Origin: Bacillota bacterium
GTDB taxonomy: Bacteria; Bacillota; Bacilli; Lactobacillales; Streptococcaceae
Assembly (NCBI GenBank): GCA_021781855.1
Contig: JAJXWC010000069.1
Span: forward strand, 1-10,787
Direction: 5' to 3'
DNA: 10,787 nt
The first letter of the stretch is position 1. Each line of letters starts with the position of its first letter. This document shows positions 1 to 6,025 of this stretch, piece by piece. The notes below the pieces were generated by a model. The model worked only from the letters and a program-made list of their open reading frames with translations, searched no databases and was not told the DNA's origin. The translations under genes were made by a program, and so were the position numbers.

Positions 1-180
1 TTGGAGAAGTGAGACGACCCTGTCCGAGAAGCCTAGGCGCTGAAGCGCCAACGCCCTTCGGCAGCTTTACGTTCATTTACTCGGGGCTCGAAGCGCTGCT
101 TCGAGGTTGCGGATAAGGAAAACGTAGTTTTCCTCGCCGTCGCCGAGCGTCAAAGCGTAGTTAGGCAAAAAAGCAGGGTT
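1..180. repeat. GC-rich hairpin-bearing intergenic element (possible repeat or structured RNA)
   Basis: This stretch is much richer in G+C than the AT-rich 181-360 that follows. It holds three short perfect hairpins: GGCGC/GCGCC with a TGAA loop at 36-49; an 8-bp stem with a 3-base loop at 87-105 (CTCGAAGC-GCT-GCTTCGAG); and a 7-bp stem with a 3-base loop at 117-133 (GGAAAAC-GTA-GTTTTCC). No plus-strand ORF crosses it; a frame ends at a TGA at 10-12 and could be the tail of an upstream gene. The change of composition and the dense dyads suggest a dispersed intergenic repeat or a structured 3' untranslated RNA. I cannot name a family. On the minus strand a 48-codon ORF crosses two of the hairpins and is discussed in the findings. 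Confidence 0.35.
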
Positions 181-228
181 TTGAAACACGTTAAACGAAA
201 AATTAACAAAATCTAACATTTTTTAGAC

Positions 229-256
229 AAATCAGGTACATTTGTACTTGATTTTT
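229..256 (+). terminator. Rho-independent terminator upstream of nrdD
   Basis: A 12-bp stem (229-240 with 243-254, one G-T wobble) closes on a tiny loop and runs into a T tract on the plus strand. It would end transcription arriving from the left before the nrdD promoter. The stem is AT-rich, so it may be weak. Its centre, TACATTTGTA at 237-246, also matches the TACANNTGTA cop box read by CopY-family repressors; the hairpin explanation is preferred. Confidence 0.55.
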
Positions 257-270
257 CATTTTGAAGCTCA

Positions 271-286
271 GAACTATATATAGTGC
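271..286. promoter_or_regulatory. NrdR box 1 upstream of nrdD
   Basis: GAACTATATATAGTGC matches 13 of 16 positions of the NrdR box consensus ACACWATATATWGTGT, including the whole AT core and the inner C/G pair of the dyad. NrdR is the zinc-finger/ATP-cone repressor of ribonucleotide reductase operons, and its boxes normally occur in pairs upstream of nrd genes, as here. The regulator gene is not in the window. Confidence 0.7.
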
Positions 287-311
287 TATTTTTAGATATT
301 CACATACTTTT

Positions 312-327
312 TTACAATATCTTGTGT
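312..327. promoter_or_regulatory. NrdR box 2, overlapping the nrdD -35 region
   Basis: TTACAATATCTTGTGT also matches 13 of 16 positions of the NrdR consensus. It starts 41 bp after box 1, close to four helical turns, so both boxes face the same side of the helix. Its last six bases are the proposed -35 element, so a bound repressor would directly block RNA polymerase. Confidence 0.65.
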
Positions 328-350
328 TTTTGAGTAGTTTTTGCTATAAT
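322..350 (+). promoter_or_regulatory. nrdD promoter (extended -10)
   Basis: The -10 element TATAAT lies at 345-350 and is preceded by TGC, giving an extended -10. TTGTGT at 322-327 is a weak -35 at a 17-bp spacing. Transcription should begin near 357, about 30 bases before the chosen nrdD start. This argues against translation starting at the upstream in-frame TTG at 261. Confidence 0.7.
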
Positions 351-386
351 AATAATCAAGTTCAATTTAGAAGTGAGACGAAGAAA

Positions 387-2642
387 ATGATGAAACTATG
401 GAGTGTCAACATTGACGCAGAAAACCAAAACATGAACGTTGTTAAACGTGACGGTCGCGAAGTAAAATTTGACAGCACAAAAATTTACGATGCGTTGCAC
501 AAAGCGAGTGATGAACTCGGTACTTTGACGCCAGAAATTCAAGACCGCCTTGAAGCCGTTACAGACCGCGTTGTTTCTGAGATTTTCAATCGTTTTCACG
601 AAAATGTTAAGATTTACGAAATCCAAAATATTGTCGAGCATGAATTGCTTGAAGCAGGCGAAATGGAGCTTGCCGAAGAGTATGTTCGTTATCGGACAAA
701 ACGTGATTTTGACCGCAAAAAAGCGACAGATATCAATTTCACGATTGAAAAGCTCATTAAAAAAGACCAGACGGTGGTCAATGAGAATGCCAACAAAGAC
801 AGTGATGTCTTTAACACGCAACGTGATTTGACAGCGGGCGCTGTGGCAAAAGCGATTGGGCTGAAAATGCTGCCGCCTCATGTCGCCAATGCGCACCAAA
901 AGGGCGAAATCCATTATCACGATTTGGATTACAGCCCCTATACGACCATGTCAAACTGCTGTCTGATTGACTTTAAGAATATGTTTGAAAACGGATTTAA
1001 GCTCGGCAATGCACAGGTGGACAGCCCTCGCTCTATCCAAACGGCGACCGCTCAGGCTAGCCAAATCATTGCCAATGTCGCAAGCTCTCAATACGGCGGC
1101 TGCTCTTTTGACCGTGCGGACGAAGTTCTTGCACCCTATGCCAAGCTTAATTATGCAAAGCACCTGAAAGATGCTGAAAAATGGATTGAAAATCCTGAAA
1201 AACGAGAAGACTATGCCCGCGAAAAGACAGCAAAAGACATTTATGATGCCATGCAATCACTTGAATATGAAATTAATACGCTTTTCACGAGTAACGGTCA
1301 AACACCATTCGTAACCGTTGGTTTCGGACTTGGTACGGACTGGTATGCGCGTGAAATCCAAAAAGCCATTCTCAAGGTTCGGATTGGCGGACTCGGCTCT
1401 GAGCACCGCACAGCGATTTTCCCTAAGCTCATCTTCACGCTCAAAAAAGGCCTGAATCTTGAAGTCGGTACACCCAACTACGATATCAAGCAGCTTGCAC
1501 TCGAATGTTCAACGAAACGGATGTACCCTGATATTTTGAGCTTCGACAAGATTGTTGAACTGACGGGCTCATTCAAAGCCAGCATGGGCTGTCGTTCATT
1601 TCTTCAAGGCTGGAAAGATGCACAAGGTAATGAGGTAACAGCAGGACGTAATAATCTCGGCGTGGTTACCGTCAATCTGCCGCGGATTGCACTTGAAGCT
1701 GCTGGCGATAAAGCAAAATTCTGGGAAATTTTCAATGAACGGATTGAAATTGCACATGATGCCCTTGCTTTCCGTGTGGAGCGTGCCAAAGAAGCACAGC
1801 CTAAAAATGCGCCAATTCTTTTCATGAACGGTGCGCTGGGCAGACTCGATGCAGATGGGGTGGTTGATGACCTCTACAAGAACGAACGGGCGACAGTCAG
1901 TCTCGGCTACATCGGACTTTACGAAGTTGCCACAACTTTCTACGGACCAACATGGGAAACAAATCCTGAAGCCAAGGCTTTCACGATTGAGATTGTCAAA
2001 CGCATGCACGAAGACTGCGAAGCGTGGTCTAAAGCGTCTGGCTATCACTACTCCGTGTACTCAACGCCAAGTGAAAGCCTGACCGACCGTTTCTGCCGCA
2101 TGGACAAAGAAAAATTTGGCAGCGTGCCAGATATCACGGACAAGGACTACTACACCAATTCTTTCCACTACGACATTCGCAAAAATCCGACCCCATTTGA
2201 AAAACTGGAATTTGAAAAAGACTACCCTGTCTATGCCAACGGCGGCTTTATCCACTACTGCGAATACCCGATGATTCAGCAAAATCCCAAAGCCTTAGAG
2301 GCGGTCTGGGACTTTGCCTATGACCGTATCGGCTATCTCGGTACCAATGCGCCCATCGACCACTGCTACGCCTGCGGATTTGAGGGCGACTTTACCCCAA
2401 CCGAACGCGGCTTCAAATGCCCGCAATGTGGCAACGCCGACCCCAAAACCTGTGATGTCGTCAAACGCACCTGCGGCTATCTGGGCAATCCTCAAGCCCG
2501 TCCAATGGTACATGGGCGCCATAAAGAAATTTCTGCGCGCGTGAAACACATGAATGGGTCGGTTGGAGTATTGTCAGATGGTGAAATGATTGATTCTGAG
2601 ATGGTTGATGAAGCGAAATCCAAGTATTTTGTGGAGAAGTGA
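387..2642 (+). CDS. nrdD: Anaerobic (class III) ribonucleoside-triphosphate reductase
   Basis: This 751-residue oxygen-sensitive glycyl-radical enzyme reduces ribonucleoside triphosphates to deoxyribonucleotides during anaerobic growth. The N-terminus (about residues 16-105) is an ATP-cone, beginning around VKRDGREVKFDSTKIYDAL, which implies dATP/ATP activity control. The C-terminus carries two zinc-binding CxxC pairs (C660/C663 and C678/C681) and the glycyl-radical motif RTCGYLG, with G697 as the radical glycine. The frame is open back to a TTG at 261, but the promoter at 322-350 and NrdR boxes lie inside that extension. ATG 387 (or the adjacent ATG 390) is chosen, with a weak AAGTGAG ribosome site at 371-377. 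ATG 432 has no ribosome site. The activase gene nrdG lies downstream, but another gene is interposed. The family assignment is certain; the exact start is slightly less so. Confidence 0.95.
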   Translation: MMKLWSVNIDAENQNMNVVKRDGREVKFDSTKIYDALHKASDELGTLTPEIQDRLEAVTDRVVSEIFNRFHENVKIYEIQNIVEHELLEAGEMELAEEYVRYRTKRDFDRKKATDINFTIEKLIKKDQTVVNENANKDSDVFNTQRDLTAGAVAKAIGLKMLPPHVANAHQKGEIHYHDLDYSPYTTMSNCCLIDFKNMFENGFKLGNAQVDSPRSIQTATAQASQIIANVASSQYGGCSFDRADEVLAPYAKLNYAKHLKDAEKWIENPEKREDYAREKTAKDIYDAMQSLEYEINTLFTSNGQTPFVTVGFGLGTDWYAREIQKAILKVRIGGLGSEHRTAIFPKLIFTLKKGLNLEVGTPNYDIKQLALECSTKRMYPDILSFDKIVELTGSFKASMGCRSFLQGWKDAQGNEVTAGRNNLGVVTVNLPRIALEAAGDKAKFWEIFNERIEIAHDALAFRVERAKEAQPKNAPILFMNGALGRLDADGVVDDLYKNERATVSLGYIGLYEVATTFYGPTWETNPEAKAFTIEIVKRMHEDCEAWSKASGYHYSVYSTPSESLTDRFCRMDKEKFGSVPDITDKDYYTNSFHYDIRKNPTPFEKLEFEKDYPVYANGGFIHYCEYPMIQQNPKALEAVWDFAYDRIGYLGTNAPIDHCYACGFEGDFTPTERGFKCPQCGNADPKTCDVVKRTCGYLGNPQARPMVHGRHKEISARVKHMNGSVGVLSDGEMIDSEMVDEAKSKYFVEK

Positions 2643-2731
2643 TGAGTAACATGAATGATTTTAATTAATGATTTTGAGTCTAGTGCTGTATTTTATTTGT
2701 TTTAGAACATGATACAAATAAAGGAGAAAAA

Positions 2732-3709
2732 ATGTCTATAAAAGCCTTGGTATTAACCAATACATGGATGACTCCCATCTTTACAGAGGAGCTTAAAAAC
2801 CTATTTGAAAGCAGCAAAGACTATGAAGTCAAGTTTAAAGCTGAGTCAGAGTTAACCGCATCGGACTTTGAATTTACAGAAGTGCTGATTGCGATACCGT
2901 CACCAGAGCTTTTGCCGAAATTCAAAAAGCTGAAATGGCTGCAGCTTTTTTCTGCGGGAACGAATGGCTATACGGAAGGGGCAGCTTTTCCTGAAGATGT
3001 GCTATTGACGAATGCTTCAGGTACTTATGGTTTGACGATTTCAGAGCATTTGCTGACGATGGCATTGGTGCTGATGCGACGTTTTGATGTTTATGAAAAA
3101 CAGCAAGAGCAGGAAATTTGGCAAAATGCTGGGGATTTGCAATCTATTTATGGTTCAACGGTTGTGGTGCATGGTTTTGGTGATATTGGCGGACATTTTG
3201 CTCAAAAAATGCAAGCGCTCGGTGCGCATGTGATTGCGGTAAAACGGACAGTTTATGGCGATGAAAAATTTGCGGACGAAGTCTATCCAGAAAGCGAATT
3301 GGATAACGTTTTACCTAAAGCAGACTTGATTGCAACGAGTGTGCCGGGGACAAAAGAAACCTACAAACTTTTTGACGCTTCAAAATTTGCTCTGATGAAG
3401 CCGAATGCTATTTTTCTCAACGTAGGGCGCGGAACAAATGTTGATTTGGATGATTTGTGTGAGGTCTTGGCGGCTGGAAAATTAGGCGGAGCAGGGCTTG
3501 ATGTAACAGACCCAGAGCCATTGCCAAAAGGTCATCCAGCATGGCATACACCTCATTTATTGATAACACCTCATGCTTCAGGTGGCTATACTTTGCCAGA
3601 GAGCAGAAGGAGATTTTCAAATATTCTGCAGGAAAATCTGCAAAATTATTTGGAAGGAAAACCCTTGCGCAATCTGGTTGACATGCAGACAGGATACAAG
3701 AAAAGATGA
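2732..3709 (+). CDS. D-isomer-specific 2-hydroxyacid dehydrogenase
   Basis: This 325-residue protein has the two-domain fold of cytosolic NAD(P)-dependent reductases that interconvert 2-oxoacids and D-2-hydroxyacids. The Rossmann motif GFGDIG spans residues 148-153. The catalytic triad is visible as R233 (in NVGRGTNVD), E262 (in DPEPLPKGHPAW) and H281 (in TPHASGG). After the second strand (VIAVKR, residues 167-172) there is K171-R172 instead of the usual acidic residue, which suggests NADP(H) preference, as in GhrA-type glyoxylate/hydroxypyruvate reductases. AAGGAG at 2721-2726 lies five bases before ATG 2732. The gene sits between nrdD and nrdG, shares an ATGA overlap with nrdG, and appears lower in G+C than either neighbour, which hints at later insertion. 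The physiological substrate cannot be read from sequence. Confidence 0.88.
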   Translation: MSIKALVLTNTWMTPIFTEELKNLFESSKDYEVKFKAESELTASDFEFTEVLIAIPSPELLPKFKKLKWLQLFSAGTNGYTEGAAFPEDVLLTNASGTYGLTISEHLLTMALVLMRRFDVYEKQQEQEIWQNAGDLQSIYGSTVVVHGFGDIGGHFAQKMQALGAHVIAVKRTVYGDEKFADEVYPESELDNVLPKADLIATSVPGTKETYKLFDASKFALMKPNAIFLNVGRGTNVDLDDLCEVLAAGKLGGAGLDVTDPEPLPKGHPAWHTPHLLITPHASGGYTLPESRRRFSNILQENLQNYLEGKPLRNLVDMQTGYKKR

Positions 3710-4305
3710 ACAACCCGACCCCAAAACAATGGCAATCCGCCGACCTGTCGCAGAATTTCATTGCTGACTACAAACCGTTCAACTTCGTTGATGGCGAGGG
3801 CGTGCGGTGCTCGCTCTATGTGAGCGGCTGTATGTTCCACTGCGAGGGCTGCTACAATCAGGCGACTTGGAATTTTCGTTACGGAACGCCTTACAGCGAG
3901 GAGTTGGAGACGCACATCATGGCAGACTTGGCACAGCCTTATGTGCAGGGGCTAACGCTTCTTGGCGGCGAGCCTTTTTTGAACACGGGGGTGCTCTTGC
4001 CTTTGCTCAAGCGAATTCACAAGGAAATGCCTGAGAAAGATATCTGGTCGTGGACAGGCTACACTTGGGAAGAACTTCAAGTCGAGACGGAGGATAAGCT
4101 GGAAATGCTTAGCTTGATTGACATTTTGGTTGACGGGCGTTTTGAGTTGGCGAGGAAAAACCTGAATTTGCAGTTCCGTGGCTCGTCCAATCAGCGCATT
4201 ATTGATGTGAAGCGCTCGCTGACGGCTGGCAAAGTTGTCATTTGGGAAAAATTAAATGACGGTGAGCAGTCTTTTGAGCAGATTCATAAAGAAAAATTAA
4301 TTTGA
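3706..4305 (+). CDS. nrdG: Anaerobic ribonucleotide reductase activating protein (radical SAM)
   Basis: This 199-residue activase uses a [4Fe-4S] cluster and S-adenosylmethionine to generate the glycyl radical on NrdD. The cluster-binding motif CX3CX2C is at C42, C46 and C49, in SGCMFHCEGCYN. The SAM-contacting GGE motif is at residues 87-89 (LLGGEPFLN). The NrdG-typical segments DGRF (143-146) and RGSSNQRIIDV (158-168) are present, and the length is normal. The start codon overlaps the stop of the preceding dehydrogenase gene (ATGA at 3706-3709). The only Shine-Dalgarno candidate is a poor AGGA at 3691-3694, so translation probably depends on coupling to the upstream gene. No strong terminator follows it. 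Confidence 0.95.
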   Translation: MNNPTPKQWQSADLSQNFIADYKPFNFVDGEGVRCSLYVSGCMFHCEGCYNQATWNFRYGTPYSEELETHIMADLAQPYVQGLTLLGGEPFLNTGVLLPLLKRIHKEMPEKDIWSWTGYTWEELQVETEDKLEMLSLIDILVDGRFELARKNLNLQFRGSSNQRIIDVKRSLTAGKVVIWEKLNDGEQSFEQIHKEKLI

Positions 4306-4372
4306 AGTTATCAGGTAAAGTGATGATATTATCCAAATTCAAACTTTAGACTGAGAAAAGTGGCTTATTTTC

Positions 4373-4381
4373 TGTTATAAT
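4373..4381 (+). promoter_or_regulatory. Extended -10 promoter for the small membrane protein gene
   Basis: TGT followed by TATAAT (4376-4381) forms an extended -10 element in the 123-base gap between nrdG and the next gene. No good -35 is seen at the usual spacing. The predicted start near 4388 gives a leader of roughly 40 bases carrying a GAGAGG ribosome site at 4418-4423. Confidence 0.5.
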
Positions 4382-4428
4382 CAATCTTGTTATGAATTTT
4401 TCGTATAAAAATTGCTCGAGAGGTTTTT

Positions 4429-4788
4429 ATGTATTGGATTGAATTGATTTTGGAGCTGACTTTGCTGCTTGTTTTTATTTATGAAACACGACTGGCATTT
4501 ATCAGACCGCTGTCAGCGGAGCTGCTAAAAAAGCAGAATAAACTCAAAATTATTGCGGCACCAGCAGGAAGTCTGCTTTTACTGACCTTTATTGTGTCTG
4601 CATTTAGTGATTTGCATGCTTTGATTGGTGTAGCACTGCTGCTTGTTGTGATTGTGCTGAGCTCGACTTTGGTGGCTCGAGGCTTTCGCAGTAATCGGGC
4701 AAATTCTTTTGCGCTTTGGCTACGGAATGGCTTGATGCTGCTGATTGCAGTTTACGATTTGGTTATCACACCGCTGATATCACATTAA
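4429..4788 (+). CDS. Small multi-spanning membrane protein of unknown function
   Basis: This 119-residue protein is not recognised. It has four hydrophobic stretches that look like membrane segments, at about residues 3-23, 43-60, 64-86 and 98-116. Short basic loops (for example KKQNKLK and RGFRSNR) separate them. There is no signal-peptidase site, no cysteine and no catalytic motif, so a role as a small integral membrane protein is all that can be said. ATG 4429 has the GAGAGG ribosome site five bases upstream. It has its own promoter candidate, stands alone between nrdG and a tRNA gene, and may be unrelated to both. The long single frame and good ribosome site support it being real. Confidence 0.7.
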   Translation: MYWIELILELTLLLVFIYETRLAFIRPLSAELLKKQNKLKIIAAPAGSLLLLTFIVSAFSDLHALIGVALLLVVIVLSSTLVARGFRSNRANSFALWLRNGLMLLIAVYDLVITPLISH

Positions 4789-4811
4789 TAGTCGCAAAAT
4801 ACGAAAGAATT

Positions 4812-4820
4812 TGTTATAAT
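4812..4820 (+). promoter_or_regulatory. tRNA-Ser promoter (extended -10)
   Basis: TGT followed by TATAAT at 4815-4820 forms an extended -10 element twelve bases before the first tRNA base. The -35 region is poor (TCGCAA at 4792-4797). It lies just after the stop of the membrane protein gene, so read-through from that gene is also possible. Confidence 0.6.
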
Positions 4821-4832
4821 ATAAAACGGTCT

Positions 4833-4920
4833 GGAGAGATGTCCGAGTGGTCGAAGGAGCACGCCTGGAAAGTGTGTAAACGCCAAAAGCGTTTCGGGGG
4901 TTCGAATCCCCTTCTCTCCT
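4833..4920 (+). tRNA. tRNA-Ser (anticodon GGA)
   Basis: The sequence folds as a class II tRNA. The 7-bp acceptor stem is GGAGAGA (4833-4839) with TCTCTCC (4913-4919). A 3-bp D stem is TCC/GGA. The 5-bp anticodon stem is 4860-4864 with 4872-4876, and its loop CTGGAAA gives anticodon GGA at 4867-4869, which reads UCC and UCU. A long variable arm (AAACGC/GCGTTT) and a TTCGAAT T-loop complete it. CCA is not encoded. The discriminator base appears to be T4920 rather than the G usual for bacterial serine tRNAs. Confidence 0.95.
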
Positions 4921-4932
4921 TAAAAATTAACA

Positions 4933-4962
4933 AAAAGTCTAAGTAAAATTACTTAGACTTTT
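4933..4962. terminator. Bidirectional terminator between tRNA-Ser and the FMN reductase gene
   Basis: A 14-bp perfect stem (4933-4946 with 4949-4962) is flanked by A4 on the left and T4 on the right, and further T runs follow. It can end the plus-strand tRNA transcript and the convergent minus-strand transcript of the gene at 4980-5531, whose stop codon is 18 bases away. Confidence 0.8.
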
Positions 4963-4979
4963 ATTCAATCTTTTTTTCA

Positions 4980-5531
4980 TCAACGAATTGTTTTCAGAGC
5001 ACCACTCCAAGCGGTCAATTGTTGAATAAGTTCTTTCAACTCTGACTCATGAAATTGTGCCGGAGTGAAATTCGACATTTTTTCAAAATCGGTTATCAAT
5101 GAAAAATTCACATTACGTTGAGTTGAAGCTAAGCCAAGTTCAGCTACAATCATTCTCAGATTTTCGATTGAACGTGCTGCTCCTAAGCCGCCATAACCAA
5201 TGAAAGCTACAGCTTTATCTTTAAATTCTGGTTTTAAAAAGTCTAACGCATTTTTAAAAGCACCTGCAACTCCGTGATTATATTCCGCTGTGATAAAGAT
5301 ATAGCCATCAAATGACGCAATCTTTTCTGACCACTTTGTAATTGCTGTAGCTTGCTCACTTGTTGGAGCAACACCTAGAAATGGAAGATTATAATCCGCC
5401 AAGTCAACTAATTCGTAAGAAACTTCATTTTCATTACTGAATGCTTTTGATTTTTCAAGTGTCCAATGTGACACGGCCAGACCGTTTCTTCCTTCACGGA
5501 CGCTACCTAAAATGATTCCAATTTTTAACAT
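4980..5531 (-). CDS. NADPH-dependent FMN reductase family flavoprotein
   Basis: This 183-residue flavodoxin-like protein belongs to the NADPH-dependent FMN reductase / azoreductase family, whose members transfer electrons from NAD(P)H through FMN to quinones, azo compounds or metals. The FMN phosphate-binding loop GSVREGRNG is at residues 9-17. The isoalloxazine-contact segment AEYNHGVAGAFKNALDFL is at 82-99 (family consensus PEYN, here AEYN). GYGGLGAARS is at 112-121. The frame extends 18 codons further to 5585, but ATG 5531 is chosen because GAGGTGG (plus-strand 5537-5543) lies about five bases upstream and the family starts at this point. It is monocistronic, has its own promoter and shares the terminator at 4933-4962. 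The true substrate is unknown. Confidence 0.88.
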   Translation of the reverse strand: MLKIGIILGSVREGRNGLAVSHWTLEKSKAFSNENEVSYELVDLADYNLPFLGVAPTSEQATAITKWSEKIASFDGYIFITAEYNHGVAGAFKNALDFLKPEFKDKAVAFIGYGGLGAARSIENLRMIVAELGLASTQRNVNFSLITDFEKMSNFTPAQFHESELKELIQQLTAWSGALKTIR

Positions 5532-5564
5532 TTTTTCCACCTCATCTTTTTTTATTACTTTTTC

Positions 5565-5573
5565 AGTATAACA
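5565..5573 (-). promoter_or_regulatory. Promoter of the FMN reductase gene
   Basis: Read on the minus strand, TGT followed by TATACT forms an extended -10 element about 34 bases before ATG 5531. The -35 at 17-bp spacing (TTTAAT) is weak. The position suits the chosen start and would place the transcript start near 5558, inside the longer ORF extension. Confidence 0.55.
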
Positions 5574-5590
5574 CCCTTCTCTCATTTATT

Positions 5591-5631
5591 AAAATGTTTT
5601 GTTTACAAATGTTTTCTTTAGAGAAAAACAT
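5591..5631. promoter_or_regulatory. Possible operator: repeated ATGTTTT/AAAACAT half-sites
   Basis: Upstream of the FMN reductase promoter, ATGTTTT occurs at 5594-5600 and 5609-5615, and its inverse AAAACAT at 5625-5631. The last two make a 23-base interrupted dyad. TACAAATGTT at 5604-5613 also matches nine of ten positions of the lactococcal cop box TACANNTGTA. The region is AT-rich, so chance matches are easy; the regulator is unknown. Confidence 0.3.
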
Positions 5632-5744
5632 GAGGAATTAGACTAATGAGTGTCTCATTGATAGTCTATATGCTCGGTGATGGGATAAAAGGTTGTTAAA
5701 AATTAAATGAACAAAAACGCCGTTTCAATCATAATTTTGAACTT

Positions 5745-5794
5745 AAAACCTTGCTGACAAAGCTGTCAACAACTTTTCAAATTGAGGTTTTTTT
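5745..5794 (+). terminator. Nested hairpin ending in a T tract
   Basis: AAAACCT (5745-5751) can pair with AGGTTTT (5785-5791). Between them TTGCTGACA and TGTCAACAA form a second stem with one mismatch. Seven T residues (5788-5794) follow. The shape suits a terminator or a small structured RNA, but the outer stem encloses a large loop, so support is modest. Confidence 0.3.
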
Positions 5795-5873
5795 AATAAT
5801 TTCCCGCATTTTCCACGCTTCAATATAATCCGTTTTTATTTTTAAAGCAATCAAACTTACTATGAAAATAATT

Positions 5874-5889
5874 TATAATGTGTTAGAAT
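5874..5889 (+). promoter_or_regulatory. Candidate promoter for the 6046 leader or a small RNA
   Basis: Two -10-like elements sit close together: a perfect TATAAT at 5874-5879, and TGT followed by TAGAAT at 5884-5889 (extended -10). Neither has a convincing -35. Either would start a transcript near 5886-5897, some 105-115 bases ahead of the terminator hairpin and about 150-160 bases before ATG 6046. Confidence 0.4.
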
Positions 5890-5998
5890 GGCTATATTGA
5901 GCTAAAGGAGAGGCACATTTTTTCCCTTCTCTTCTTGATTAGCAGCACTTTCTAGGTTAAAAAGTTAAGCGACATTAAAAGTTAGTTCTGTTAAAGCG

Positions 5999-6025
5999 AT
6001 TCTGTCAAATTTGACAGAATTTTTT
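5999..6025 (+). terminator. Perfect Rho-independent terminator just before the DUF2325-like gene
   Basis: ATTCTGTCAA (5999-6008) and TTGACAGAAT (6011-6020) form a perfect inverted repeat and run directly into six T residues (6020-6025). It lies only 20 bases before ATG 6046, between the candidate promoter and the gene. It either ends a separate short RNA or acts as an attenuator of the gene. A near copy of the 5' arm, TTCTGTTAA at 5986-5994, could compete for the same 3' arm. Confidence 0.8.

Noticed and set aside
237..246. Perfect TACANNTGTA cop box
   Set aside because: It is the centre of the terminator hairpin at 229-256 and such a short palindrome is expected by chance in AT-rich DNA; no copper gene is adjacent.
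396..920. 174-residue minus-strand ORF inside nrdD
   Set aside because: It is the reverse shadow of strongly conserved NrdD codons, with no ribosome site, no recognisable motif and no promoter. The same applies to the other antisense frames across nrdD, the dehydrogenase, ecfA1, ecfA2 and dapH.
2..2642. TGGAGAAGTGA shared by the window start (2-12) and the nrdD end (2632-2642)
   Set aside because: An 11-bp purine-rich match is easily due to chance; there is no extended similarity on either side.
2437..3727. 13-bp repeat CCGACCCCAAAAC in nrdD (2437-2449) and at the nrdG start (3715-3727)
   Set aside because: Both copies are in-gene but fall in different amino-acid contexts; one such match per window is expected by chance, so it is not evidence of recombination.
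4716..4946. 76-residue plus-strand ORF ending after the tRNA
   Set aside because: It reads through the tRNA-Ser gene in a different frame from the membrane protein; the tRNA fold explains the sequence.
5532..5585. 18-residue N-terminal extension of the FMN reductase
   Set aside because: The good ribosome site and family start are at 5531, and the -10 element lies inside the extension.
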